From Methylobacter sp. (GTDB taxonomy: Bacteria; Pseudomonadota; Gammaproteobacteria; Methylococcales; Methylomonadaceae), in NCBI RefSeq assembly GCF_023227905.1, contig NZ_JALOCF010000002.1, positions 1-64,000 of the forward strand: 64,000 nucleotides of DNA. Reading direction: 5' to 3'. Positions 34,604 through 43,274 of the stretch are shown here, one piece after another (the first letter of the stretch is position 1; every line of letters starts with the position of its first letter). Below the pieces are notes generated by a model. The model was not told where the DNA came from. It was given only the letters and a program-made list of their open reading frames with translations, and did not search any database. Position numbers and translations under genes: made by a program.

Positions 34604-35518
34604 GTGTCCAGCATAAACAACGACTTATCTACTTTTCAGGGACTCATCCTGGCCTTACAGAAATACTGGTCAGATCAAGGCTGTATTCTATTACAGCCGT
34701 TGGATCAAGAAGTTGGCGCCGGGACCTTTCATCCCGCCACATTTTTACGCGCCATCGGCCCCGAGCCTTGGAATACGGCTTATGTGCAGCCGTCACGCCG
34801 GCCGACCGACGGCCGTTTTGGCGAAAACCCCAACCGCTTACAGCATTACTACCAGTTTCAGGTGGTGTTAAAACCATCGCCGGACAATATCCAGGAACTG
34901 TACCTGGGTTCATTGCGTCATTTGGGGCTGGATCTGCTCGAACATGACGTGCGCTTCGTCGAAGACAACTGGGAATCGCCAACGCTGGGCGCGTGGGGCT
35001 TGGGCTGGGAAGTCTGGCTGAACGGCATGGAAGTAACCCAGTTCACCTATTTCCAGCAAGTCGGCGGCCTGGAATGCCGTCCGATCACCGGCGAAATCAC
35101 TTATGGCCTGGAGCGCATCGCCATGTACTTGCAGGGCGTTAAAAGCGTTTACGATCTGGTCTGGACCAAAGGCCCGTTCGGCACTGTCACTTACGGCGAC
35201 GTATTTCATCAAAATGAAGTGGAAATGTCCGCCTATAACTTCGAGCACGCCAACGTCGAGTTCATGTTCCAGTGTTTTGAAACTTACGAGCGGGAATGCA
35301 CCAAGCTGATCGACTTGAATCTGCCGCTACCGGCCTATGAAATGGTGCTGAAAGCCTCGCATGCGTTCAACCTGCTGGATGCGCGCCACGCCATCTCAGT
35401 TACCGAGCGCCAACGCTATTTGTTAAGAGTCAGGAATTTGGCCAAATCCGTAGCCGAAGCCTATTACCAACGCCGGGAATCGCTGGGCTTCCCGATGTTA
35501 ACCGAGCAGGGAGCATAA
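34604..35518 (+). CDS. glyQ: Glycyl-tRNA synthetase alpha subunit
   Basis: 304 residues, normal for the catalytic subunit of the alpha2-beta2 bacterial enzyme. Class II synthetase motifs include FHPATFLRAIGPEPWNTAYVQPSRRP and ITYGLERIAMYLQ. It starts with GTG. It precedes glyS with a single base between stop and start, so the subunits are co-translated. It charges tRNA-Gly. Confidence 0.98.
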   Translation: MSSINNDLSTFQGLILALQKYWSDQGCILLQPLDQEVGAGTFHPATFLRAIGPEPWNTAYVQPSRRPTDGRFGENPNRLQHYYQFQVVLKPSPDNIQELYLGSLRHLGLDLLEHDVRFVEDNWESPTLGAWGLGWEVWLNGMEVTQFTYFQQVGGLECRPITGEITYGLERIAMYLQGVKSVYDLVWTKGPFGTVTYGDVFHQNEVEMSAYNFEHANVEFMFQCFETYERECTKLIDLNLPLPAYEMVLKASHAFNLLDARHAISVTERQRYLLRVRNLAKSVAEAYYQRRESLGFPMLTEQGA

Positions 35519-35519
35519 C

Positions 35520-37589
35520 ATGAGCACAAGCCAACATTTATTATTCGAGCTGGGTTCGGAAGAACTGCCGCCCAAGACTTTGCTGAAACTCAGCGACGCT
35601 TTATTGAACAACATTATCCAGGGACTGAACGCCGCCGATTTAACGTTCACCGGCAGCAAGGCTTACGCCACGCCCCGGCGTCTGGCCGTTTTTATCGAAA
35701 ACCTGTCCAGCGCACAACCCGATAAAATCGTGGAAAAACGCGGCCCGGCAGTGCAAGCGGCGTTTGCGCCCGACGGCACGCCCAGCAAAGCGGCCATGGG
35801 TTTTGCGGTCAGCTGCGGCACCAGTTTCGAACAACTGGAACGCCTGCTTACCGACAAAGGCGAGTGGCTCAGCTATACCCAAGCCGTCAAAGGCCAAGAA
35901 ACTAAAAACCTGATTCCGGACATTATCCGCCAAAGCATCGCCGGACTGCCGATTGCCAAGCGCATGCGCTGGGGCAGCTTTACGACCGAATTCGTCAGGC
36001 CCGTGCACTGGGCTGTCTTGCTGTACGGCGACAGCGTCATTGACACGGAAATTCTGGGCCTGAAAACAGGCGCTTCAACCCAAGGACACCGCTTTCACGC
36101 ACCGCAAAAAATCACCCTGACCAAGCCGGAAGACTATGCCGATGCCCTATATAAACAAGGCCATGTCATTGCCGACTTTGAACAACGAAAAACATTGATC
36201 CGTGACGCGGCGCAAAAAGCTGCCGCCGCAGTGAACGGCATTGCGCATATCGAAGACGATCTGCTGGAAGAAATTGCCGCGCTGAATGAATGGCCGGTGC
36301 CGATTACCGGGACGTTCGACCCGCGCTATCTGGAACTGCCCCCGGAAGTATTGATCACGACCATGCAAACCAACCAGAAATACTTTCCGGTTAAAAATGC
36401 CGACGGCGGTTTGCTGGCCTACTTTATTACCTTCAGCAATATTGAAAGCACCAACCCCAAATCCATCCAGCAAGGCAATGAGCGCGTGGTCACTCCGCGT
36501 CTTTCCGATGCTGAATTTTTCTGGAATCAGGATAGAAAAAAGACGCTGGAAGATCGCGTCGACAGCCTGTCCAGCGTTATTTTTCAGGAAAGTCTGGGCA
36601 CGGTTTTCGAAAAAACCAAACGCGTTCAAAATCTCGCGAAATTCATTGCCGGGCATCTGCATGCCAACGTCGAATTGGCCGAACGCGCCGCGTTATTAGC
36701 CAAAACCGACCTGATGACCGAAATGGTCGGCGAATTCGGCAACCTGCAAGGCATTATGGGCCGCTACTATGCGCAGGCCGACAACGAACCGGCAGAAGTC
36801 GCACTGGCGCTTGAGGAACAGTATTTTCCCAAACAATCCGGCAGCCCTACCCCCAGCAGCACAACGGGGCAGATCCTTGCTATTGCGGAAAAAATGGACA
36901 CCCTGGTCGGCATTTTTGCGGTCGGCCTGATCCCGACCGGCGACAAAGACCCGTATGCCTTACGGCGCGCCGCCCTGGGCATTCTCCGCACCATCATAGA
37001 GAACAAGCTCAACATCAATATCATTGAGTTAGTGGAATTCGCCGGCGCCCAGATTAAAACAGCATCCGATCAATCGGCAACCTCCGACCGGGTCATTGAT
37101 TTTATTTTTGACCGCCTGAAAGGCTACTGCCTTGATCAAGGCTACACTGCCGATGAATTCGATGCGGTGATCACTGTAACGCCTGCCGAACCGCTGGATT
37201 TCATGCAACGTTTACAGGCCGTTAAAGCTTTCAGGCAGCTGCCCGAAGCCGAGAGTCTGGCGGCGGCAAACAAACGCATCCGCAATATCCTGAAAAAATC
37301 GGAATCGCAACCGGCGGCCAGCGTCGGGGCATTGATTGAAGCGCAAGAAAAGCAGTTATTGCAAGCCGCGCTGCAATCCGAGGACGATATTAAGCCGTTA
37401 CTGGCGCAACGCGATTACCAGGCGACACTGAACCGCTTGGCAGGCTTGCGCAATGACGTCGATGCGTTTTTCGATTATGTGATGGTAATGACCGACGATC
37501 TTGACCTGCGCGCCAACCGGCTGGCATTGCTGAACCTGTTGTCCGAGCAGTTTTTGACTTGTGCAGACATCTCCAAACTGCAATCGTAA
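35520..37589 (+). CDS. glyS: Glycyl-tRNA synthetase beta subunit
   Basis: 689 residues, family-typical. It begins with LLFELGSEELPPKTL and contains the HD-like segment (FAVGLIPTGDKDPYALRRAALG) and the C-terminal anticodon-binding helices. CAGGGAG at the end of glyQ serves as the ribosome-binding site. Required for tRNA binding by the alpha subunit. Confidence 0.98.
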   Translation: MSTSQHLLFELGSEELPPKTLLKLSDALLNNIIQGLNAADLTFTGSKAYATPRRLAVFIENLSSAQPDKIVEKRGPAVQAAFAPDGTPSKAAMGFAVSCGTSFEQLERLLTDKGEWLSYTQAVKGQETKNLIPDIIRQSIAGLPIAKRMRWGSFTTEFVRPVHWAVLLYGDSVIDTEILGLKTGASTQGHRFHAPQKITLTKPEDYADALYKQGHVIADFEQRKTLIRDAAQKAAAAVNGIAHIEDDLLEEIAALNEWPVPITGTFDPRYLELPPEVLITTMQTNQKYFPVKNADGGLLAYFITFSNIESTNPKSIQQGNERVVTPRLSDAEFFWNQDRKKTLEDRVDSLSSVIFQESLGTVFEKTKRVQNLAKFIAGHLHANVELAERAALLAKTDLMTEMVGEFGNLQGIMGRYYAQADNEPAEVALALEEQYFPKQSGSPTPSSTTGQILAIAEKMDTLVGIFAVGLIPTGDKDPYALRRAALGILRTIIENKLNINIIELVEFAGAQIKTASDQSATSDRVIDFIFDRLKGYCLDQGYTADEFDAVITVTPAEPLDFMQRLQAVKAFRQLPEAESLAAANKRIRNILKKSESQPAASVGALIEAQEKQLLQAALQSEDDIKPLLAQRDYQATLNRLAGLRNDVDAFFDYVMVMTDDLDLRANRLALLNLLSEQFLTCADISKLQS

Positions 37590-37632
37590 ATGAACAGTAC
37601 CTTGTCCCAACGCTCCAGCGGGAGTGCCGTAG

Positions 37633-37676
37633 GATGCGCTGAACGCAGTGAAGCGCATCATTCGTGAATGATGCGC
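37633..37676. repeat. Palindromic intergenic repeat
   Basis: Two overlapping palindromes between glyS and gmhB: GATGCGCT/AGCGCATC (37633-37640/37652-37659) and GCGCATCATTC/GAATGATGCGC (37653-37663/37666-37676). The composition and structure are like REP-type dispersed repeats found in many gammaproteobacterial genomes. It could form a hairpin in the glyS 3' region. Confidence 0.6.
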
Positions 37677-37694
37677 TGGAGTGGCCTATAAATC

Positions 37695-38240
37695 ATGCCT
37701 GAAAACCGCTACGTATTGCTGGATCGTGATGGCGTTATCAATCACGATTCGGATGAATTCATAAAGTCCCCGGAACAATGGCTGCCGATTGAAGGCAGCC
37801 TTGAAGCCATTGCCCTGTTCAATAAGCACGGCTATAAAGTCGTCGTGATCACCAACCAGTCCGGCTTGGCCCGGGGCTTGCTTGATGCCGCAACGCTGGA
37901 AAATATCCATGCAAAAATGCAGCGCATGGCCGCGGAAAAAGGCGGGAAAATCGATGCGATCTATTTTTGCCCCCACGGCCCGGACGATGGCTGTAGCTGC
38001 CGCAAACCCAAGCCGGGATTGCTTGAAACATTTGCAGCCGACAATAACGTCAACCTGAGCGGTATTGCTTTTATCGGCGATTCGCTCCGCGATCTCCAGG
38101 CAGCGCAGGCTGCCGGCGCAAGCCCGATATTAGTTAAAACTGGCAAAGGCCGAAAAACCCTGACTGAAAACCCCAATCTCGACATTCCCGTTTTTGAGAA
38201 CTTATATGACGCAGCAAAACACCTCACATCAAGACCCTAG
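37695..38240 (+). CDS. gmhB: D-glycero-beta-D-manno-heptose 1,7-bisphosphate 7-phosphatase
   Basis: 181-residue HAD phosphatase for the ADP-heptose route of lipopolysaccharide core synthesis. Nucleophile Asp10 and general acid Asp12 in LLDRDGVIN; the structural zinc loop uses Cys92, His94, Cys100 and Cys102 (FCPHGPDDGCSC); the magnesium-binding GDSLRDLQAA follows. Its 3' end overlaps the plsC start by 35 bases, a pairing seen in many proteobacteria. Confidence 0.95.
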   Translation: MPENRYVLLDRDGVINHDSDEFIKSPEQWLPIEGSLEAIALFNKHGYKVVVITNQSGLARGLLDAATLENIHAKMQRMAAEKGGKIDAIYFCPHGPDDGCSCRKPKPGLLETFAADNNVNLSGIAFIGDSLRDLQAAQAAGASPILVKTGKGRKTLTENPNLDIPVFENLYDAAKHLTSRP

Positions 38241-38952
38241 ACCAAAAAACTATATCGGCTCGGCACTGTTATTTGTAGGCATATTCTCGACCGCGACCAT
38301 TGTCGGCCTGTTAATTATTTTAACCAGGCCTTTTCCTTTTATCATTCGCTACAACATATCAAAGGCCTGGTGTACTGTGGTGTTATGGATGTCCAAGGTC
38401 TTTTGCGGCCTGCGTTATGAAGTGGAAGGACTGGAACACATCAATCCTCAACAACCCGCTATTGCCTTGAGCAATCACCAGTCCGCTTGGGAAACACTGG
38501 CGCTAAGACATATTCTTCCGATGCAAAGCGTGTTATTGAAGCGCTCGTTGCTGATGTTTCCCATTTGGGGCTGGGCGCTGGGAATGGTCAAACCTATCGC
38601 CATAGACAGGAACAACCAGCGCGCCGCATTGCGTATTCTGCTGGAAAAAGGAGCGATGTATTTAAACCAAGGCTTATGGATAGTTATTTTTCCGGAAGGC
38701 ACGCGAACGGCGGCCGGGGAAGTCAGAAAATTCAGCGCGGGCGGAGCCATGTTGGCACAGAAAACCGGCTTCCCGGTCATTCCGGTCGCGCATAATGCCG
38801 GCGATTTTTGGCCGCGCTATAGCTTTTTGAAATATCCCGGTGTCATCAAGGTAAAAATAGGACCGGTTATTGAAACTAAGGGCCGCAAAGCTTCCGACAT
38901 TAACGAAGAGGCAGAAGCCTGGATAGCTCAGGCAATAAAGGAGATGGGTTGA
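38206..38952 (+). CDS. plsC: 1-acyl-sn-glycerol-3-phosphate acyltransferase
   Basis: 248 residues, one N-terminal transmembrane helix (about 18-42), acyltransferase motif I NHQSAWET (Glu in place of the more common Asp) and motif III FPEGTRT. Makes phosphatidic acid at the inner membrane. A TTG at 38194 is an alternative start. The ATG at 38206 is preferred. It overlaps gmhB and follows glyQS on the same strand. Confidence 0.93.
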   Translation: MTQQNTSHQDPRPKNYIGSALLFVGIFSTATIVGLLIILTRPFPFIIRYNISKAWCTVVLWMSKVFCGLRYEVEGLEHINPQQPAIALSNHQSAWETLALRHILPMQSVLLKRSLLMFPIWGWALGMVKPIAIDRNNQRAALRILLEKGAMYLNQGLWIVIFPEGTRTAAGEVRKFSAGGAMLAQKTGFPVIPVAHNAGDFWPRYSFLKYPGVIKVKIGPVIETKGRKASDINEEAEAWIAQAIKEMG

Positions 38953-39033
38953 TTACAGGCGAAAGACGAAAGGCAAAGGGCGAAAGGAACAGCGGCCCCT
39001 TTAGCCTTTAGCCTTTTACCTTTCACATATGCG

Positions 39034-39039
39034 TATAAT
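39034..39039 (+). promoter_or_regulatory. Candidate -10 box for the small lipoprotein gene
   Basis: TATAAT 41 bases before the ATG at 39081, in a context GCGTATAATG. No convincing -35. Just upstream (38957-39026) is a purine-rich/pyrimidine-rich inverted repeat of AAAGG and CCTTT units. Confidence 0.4.
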
Positions 39040-39080
39040 GCCGCAAAGCGCATTTTCAATTTAACAATGGGAACAATCAC

Positions 39081-39488
39081 ATGAAAAAACTACTGCTCAT
39101 TTCTCTGTCTGCATTATTACTCTCCGGTTGCGCAGATAGAAAAGAATATGAAGAGACTGTATTGCAGCAAATGCAGCTGGAAAAGGATATCAAGGACTAC
39201 AAATTATCTCCGGAACGCATGGCCAAATGCGTCGTTGATACAAGCTCGAACAATATGCCCGGCATTTTTGCTTTCGATCCCAAACGCATGGAAGCCTACC
39301 GTAACTACACAAAAATGCTGACGCTGTCATCCTCTAAGGACCCTAAAAAGACTCTTGAAGAATTACGCGCTAATTTCGGCTCGGCAAAAGAGCTTGCAGA
39401 AGCCCATTCCAACTACACCGAAAGTCAGATGGACTGTTTGTCCGCTCTGATCGGAGAATCGGAAGAACCTACGAAAGACGAAAAATAA
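39081..39488 (+). CDS. Small lipoprotein of unknown function
   Basis: 135 residues with a lipoprotein signal peptide: KK, hydrophobic core, lipobox LLSG before Cys17. The mature part is charged and helical (KEYEETVLQQMQLEKDI) with two later cysteines (KCVV and MDCL) that could pair. The absence of a positively charged or Asp residue at +2 (Ala18) favours outer-membrane sorting. It is followed by a strong terminator, so it forms its own unit. I do not recognise the family. Confidence 0.85.
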   Translation: MKKLLLISLSALLLSGCADRKEYEETVLQQMQLEKDIKDYKLSPERMAKCVVDTSSNNMPGIFAFDPKRMEAYRNYTKMLTLSSSKDPKKTLEELRANFGSAKELAEAHSNYTESQMDCLSALIGESEEPTKDEK

Positions 39489-39525
39489 CGCTGCTTTTCG
39501 TATAGCCCGATTAAAACAGCCTAAT

Positions 39526-39549
39526 CAAGGGCGGCTCGGCCGCCTTTTT
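39526..39549 (+). terminator. Rho-independent terminator after the lipoprotein gene
   Basis: Six-base-pair GC stem GGCGGC/GCCGCC (39529-39534/39538-39543) with a TCG loop, followed by six T residues. Confidence 0.92.
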
Positions 39550-39559
39550 TGCCCCCGAC

Positions 39560-40045
39560 TCACCCAGCTCCGCAACACCGTTTAAACTTTTTGCCGCTGC
39601 CGCAGGAACACGGGGCATTCTTGCCCAGGTTAGTCTGCAAGCCTACCTTGCCGATCGACTTAACCACCCCGTCCAGATAAAACCAGCCGCCCGCACGTTT
39701 GATAAACTGGCTGATCTCATTCATAACGTACTCTTCGCCATCCTCCAGATAATACGCTTTAAACTCCACGATACCTTTAGCGTCCTTAGCTCCGCCTTTT
39801 TTAGTATTGACGATTTCCAAGCGTTGCCAATCAACTTTTTCCTTGGAAAAATCGATCAATTCAGGCCGCACCGTGGCATCCCAGGTGTCCTGTAAATAGC
39901 CGGCATTATGCATGGCGTAAGCGGTAAAGCGCGAGCGCATCAGGGCTTCGGCGGTTAACGGCTTTTTTTCGCCGGAGTGAAAAGGGCCGCAGCATTGCGC
40001 GTATTCAATGCCCGAGCCGCAAAGGCAGAAAGTCTGTGTATTCAA
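39560..40045 (-). CDS. ychJ: YchJ family SEC-C metal-binding protein
   Basis: 161 residues. It has cysteine-rich SEC-C-type zinc motifs at both ends (CLCGSGIEYAQCC at the N-terminus and CSCGSGKKFKRCC at the C-terminus) flanking the NTF2-like YchJ core with LMRSRFTAYAMHNAGYLQDTW. The layout is the same as E. coli YchJ. Function unclear in all species. It is convergent with the lipoprotein gene and lies 186 bp downstream of the cytochrome oxidase operon on the same strand. Confidence 0.9.
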   Translation of the reverse strand: MNTQTFCLCGSGIEYAQCCGPFHSGEKKPLTAEALMRSRFTAYAMHNAGYLQDTWDATVRPELIDFSKEKVDWQRLEIVNTKKGGAKDAKGIVEFKAYYLEDGEEYVMNEISQFIKRAGGWFYLDGVVKSIGKVGLQTNLGKNAPCSCGSGKKFKRCCGAG

Positions 40046-40231
40046 AAGAAGTTTCCTTGTAAAAATGTTGGCTTATTTTACATGGATACGCATTTGCCGG
40101 CAGCGTGAATCGCGGCAACTTGGACGGTTCGCTTGGCGACGGGACTTTTGTTTATGAATGAGCGTTCTCGGCGGCTGCCCACCAGCACAGGGGGTAACAG
40201 ATCGACATGACATATGTTCATAGCCTTACCA

Positions 40232-40882
40232 TCACCGTAGTTGCTGATAGTATTGAGCGAGCTCTTGTATTTCTGCATCACTCAATTGTTGGCTGATCAC
40301 GCGCATTCGACTGTAGATGTCGTTGTGGCGTTCACCCTTTTTATAGGCCATGAGCGTGGCTGCAAAATATTCAGCCTGCTGCCCAGCCAGAGCCGGTATA
40401 TCCATTCTTTCACCTTCCCCATCTGAGCCATGACAGGTATAACACGGCGGCAGGGTGCGCTTGCCATCACCCTCAGAAACCAGGCGCTCGGCAACTTCCA
40501 GATCTTTCTTGCCGGCTTTATTCTTGGGGAGCGGCAAAGAGTTGTACCAAGCGGCCATATCCGCCATATCTTGATCGCTTAATCCCGTTGCGATTGAGGT
40601 CATGAGCGTGTGAATACGTTGTCCGTTTTTGTAATCCTGTAACTGCTTGTAGGTGTAGGTTGCGAGTTGGCCTGCCAACGAGGGGAAGTCCGGCGATGGA
40701 CTAACGCCGTTGTCGCCATGACAACCGGCGCACTGCGCAGCTAATTCCTTGCCGTTATTGCTGTTGGCCTGCTTTATGAAATTCAGTTTATCGGGCGTCC
40801 AGGCGACTTGTGATGAGGGTTCCGCATGCGCAAAGCTTGCAGTAAAAAGCCCCAGCACTACTGCTTGAATCATTTTATTCAT
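40232..40882 (-). CDS. Di-haem cytochrome c4
   Basis: 216 residues, a Sec signal peptide (cut at SFAHA) and two CxxCH haem-binding sites, CAGCH and CYTCH, in two homologous halves as in cytochrome c4, with Met ligands likely in the MTSIATGLS and MRVISQQLS regions. ATG at 40882 is preferred over an upstream in-frame start at 40897. It begins two bases after the oxidase subunit I stop, so it is the last gene of the ba3 oxidase operon and a likely electron donor to its CuA site in the periplasm. Confidence 0.92.
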   Translation of the reverse strand: MNKMIQAVVLGLFTASFAHAEPSSQVAWTPDKLNFIKQANSNNGKELAAQCAGCHGDNGVSPSPDFPSLAGQLATYTYKQLQDYKNGQRIHTLMTSIATGLSDQDMADMAAWYNSLPLPKNKAGKKDLEVAERLVSEGDGKRTLPPCYTCHGSDGEGERMDIPALAGQQAEYFAATLMAYKKGERHNDIYSRMRVISQQLSDAEIQELAQYYQQLR

Positions 40883-40884
40883 GA

Positions 40885-42510
40885 TTAGTAGCCCCATCCG
40901 CTTGACTCAAACGTGTCCATGAGAAAGAACTGAAGAATAGGATAGCCAAAGCTGATAAGCATGGAGACGGCAATAACCCAGTGCCAGATTTTGAAATCAT
41001 TCAGAAATTCAGGTAGATGATGGACCGGATGAATCGGTTCGGCGTATTCGACTTTGCCGGTATAGATTTCAGTCGTAGGATTTAACTGGGTCTTCGCCAG
41101 ATTGTAGACAAATAAACAAGCCGATCCGAGCATGATCAGGCCCCCGACAATCATGGCCAATTCAAACGTATCCCAGGCCAGCGTGAGCGGATGGTTATAT
41201 TGAACGCTGGAAATGCGTCGGGGCTGCCCTAACAATCCCAGAATATGCCAAGGCGTGGTCAGGACAACCATGCCGATAAACCAGGTCCATAATTGCAGCA
41301 ATGCCATATCATTTGAGAACAGCGGCTTGCCCGTCAGTATCGGCCAGAGATAATAAGCGATGGCAAAGTACATGATCACGGTCGTGCCGGCAAAGATCAG
41401 ATGGAAATGGCCGGGTACCCAGGCGGTATTATGAATCATCGCATTCATGGCATAGCTGGCGTTGACGATGCCACCAAAACCGCCCAGCATCAGCATCAGT
41501 AAGCCCAGAATCATGGCCAGCACCATCGAGTTACGCCAAGGCAGGGCGCCTATCCAGCCGAACAAGCCTTTGCCGCCACGCAGTCTGCCGGCAATTTCCA
41601 GCGAGGCAATTACAGCAAAACCGGTCAACAAAGTTGGCAGGACCACAATGAACGTGCCGACCCCGTGCAATAACTTCCAGCCTTTGGCCTGTTCCGGATC
41701 CATATACAGATGATGGAAACCAATCGGCAGGCTGAAAACGACCAGCACAATAAACGAAACTCTGGCTATTTCATCGCTCAATATATAGCTGCCTGCCTGC
41801 TTGGGCACCAATACGTAAAAAGCCGTGTAAGCCGGAATCAACCAAAAATAAACGATGGGATGCAGAGTCCAGGCAAACAGCGTACGCGCCAGGCCGGGAT
41901 CAATCGTATCCATCCAGCCGAAAGCCCACGGCAGTATTTGAAACAGGACTTCGGCAGCGACCCCAACGCTGGTCCACAGCCATAACACGGCATTGGACAC
42001 AGTTGCGAACATGGCCAGAGGCACGGGCTGGCCGGGGTTTGCCCGCTTCCATTGGCCCATCATGACAATCATGATGGCGCACCAGACCCAAGAGCCGGCA
42101 ATTAATAAAGTCGCGCCGACATAAAATAGCGTATGCGCCTTTATCGGCGGATAAAAGGTATAGAGCACGGAGGCCGAACCCGTCAGCAACGGTATGGCCG
42201 CCAGAACCGTACCCAACAGGGAAACGGCGAAGCCGGCCCAGGCCAGTTTTATGTTCCATACCGGCTGATTCAGGCTGGTCGTGGCTGTGTAATAGCCGAA
42301 ACCGGGTACAAAAAAGATGGTGAGAACATAAGCCATCAACACGCCGTGGCTGCTGACCGAAGCAAAATAAACCCGGCTTGACTCAATAATCGGCAGGAAA
42401 CCGCTGCGTTCCATAACCTGGTAAGCGCCCATGAATGAAGCAATAAGAAATGCTCCGAAAGCAATCCACATGTGGCTTAATGCCAGTTTTCTTTCTGCCG
42501 CATCATTCAT
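40885..42510 (-). CDS. cbaA: ba3-type cytochrome c oxidase subunit I
   Basis: 541 residues, about 13 transmembrane helices. Haem and CuB ligands fit the type B (ba3) oxidases: His55 (low-spin haem), His217 with the cross-linked Tyr221 (HPIVY), His266/His267, and His368/His370 (PGHFH). It reduces oxygen to water with proton pumping at the inner membrane, usually with high oxygen affinity. It overlaps subunit II by eight bases and precedes cytochrome c4. The presence of a ba3 oxidase suits growth at low oxygen; that is an inference. Confidence 0.95.
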   Translation of the reverse strand: MNDAAERKLALSHMWIAFGAFLIASFMGAYQVMERSGFLPIIESSRVYFASVSSHGVLMAYVLTIFFVPGFGYYTATTSLNQPVWNIKLAWAGFAVSLLGTVLAAIPLLTGSASVLYTFYPPIKAHTLFYVGATLLIAGSWVWCAIMIVMMGQWKRANPGQPVPLAMFATVSNAVLWLWTSVGVAAEVLFQILPWAFGWMDTIDPGLARTLFAWTLHPIVYFWLIPAYTAFYVLVPKQAGSYILSDEIARVSFIVLVVFSLPIGFHHLYMDPEQAKGWKLLHGVGTFIVVLPTLLTGFAVIASLEIAGRLRGGKGLFGWIGALPWRNSMVLAMILGLLMLMLGGFGGIVNASYAMNAMIHNTAWVPGHFHLIFAGTTVIMYFAIAYYLWPILTGKPLFSNDMALLQLWTWFIGMVVLTTPWHILGLLGQPRRISSVQYNHPLTLAWDTFELAMIVGGLIMLGSACLFVYNLAKTQLNPTTEIYTGKVEYAEPIHPVHHLPEFLNDFKIWHWVIAVSMLISFGYPILQFFLMDTFESSGWGY

Positions 42511-43111
42511 GGTCGCTGTCTCCTTTAGAGGCTGTTGTTACCGGAGCGGTCCAGTGTTCTTTTGCGACAACGGTGATACTTCCCCACATGTGATCGTGCC
42601 CCATGCCGCAATATTCATTGCACAGTAACGGGTAATTGCCGGGTTTCGGAAAGTCCGTCTTAAGCTCTGCGACGTAGCCGGGCAGTATCATGGTATTCAT
42701 GTTAGTCATCGGCAAATGGATGCCGTGCAAGACATCCATACTGACCCAGCGGAATTTTAAAGGCGTACCGGAAGGTACGGTAACCTGTTTGGGGTAAAAG
42801 CCATAGCGCCCGGCCACTATCCTGACCGTTACGTTGCCGTTACCATCAACCTGAACACCCAGGTTGTCTTCGGCGAATTCTTTGCTCAGATGCAGACGCG
42901 CGGAATCGATGGTTTCAACATGACTAGGAGGATTAATGTCATGGACTAGCGCATCTATCATAATGATGGCAACAAACAGGCTGGCTATGGCCAGTATCAC
43001 GTAGGCCCATCTCTTTTCCAATGGATCAACATGAATAGGGTCGCCTTTAGACAGATCGGCTATGGTCTGAATTGCATTGGCCCATTTCTTTTTCAATGGA
43101 TCGGTATTCAT
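42503..43111 (-). CDS. cbaB: ba3-type cytochrome c oxidase subunit II
   Basis: 202 residues: an N-terminal transmembrane helix (about 36-56) and a periplasmic cupredoxin domain with a full CuA site, His129, Cys164, Cys168, His172 and Met175 (CNEYCGMGHDHM). Odd feature: the cytoplasmic N-terminus contains two copies of a DPLxKxWAxxIxxIA motif 25 residues apart (residues 4 and 29), reflected in DNA by a 75-bp-spaced duplication of at least 45 bp (42983-43027 and 43058-43102). The second copy aligns with the start of the helix. Confidence 0.95.
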   Translation of the reverse strand: MNTDPLKKKWANAIQTIADLSKGDPIHVDPLEKRWAYVILAIASLFVAIIMIDALVHDINPPSHVETIDSARLHLSKEFAEDNLGVQVDGNGNVTVRIVAGRYGFYPKQVTVPSGTPLKFRWVSMDVLHGIHLPMTNMNTMILPGYVAELKTDFPKPGNYPLLCNEYCGMGHDHMWGSITVVAKEHWTAPVTTASKGDSDHE

Positions 43112-43121
43112 AAGGCCAGCC

Positions 43122-43274
43122 TTAGTCTATAGCACCGCGCGGCAGGAATACGCCGTAATAGAGAAACAGCCAGGCGGCAACCATGCCTAGGCTGACAGTA
43201 AGCATCAGTGCCCAAGTACCGATAGGCGAGCTATTGATGATTTTTTGACGTTCTTCTTCGCTTAATTGACTCAT
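43122..43274 (-). CDS. Small subunit of the ba3 oxidase (subunit IIa-like)
   Basis: A 50-residue open frame with AGGAG five bases before its ATG: an acidic N-terminus MSQLSEEERQKI, then one transmembrane helix (about 20-43) and a short tail PRGAID. It lies ten bases upstream of cbaB and is first in the operon. Position, size and single helix match the subunit IIa/CbaD-like helper peptides of ba3 oxidases. The sequence itself is too short to assign firmly. Confidence 0.75.
   Translation of the reverse strand: MSQLSEEERQKIINSSPIGTWALMLTVSLGMVAAWLFLYYGVFLPRGAID

Noticed and set aside
40078..40281. 67-codon minus-strand frame between cytochrome c4 and ychJ
   Set aside because: Overlaps the cytochrome gene end in another frame and lacks start signals.
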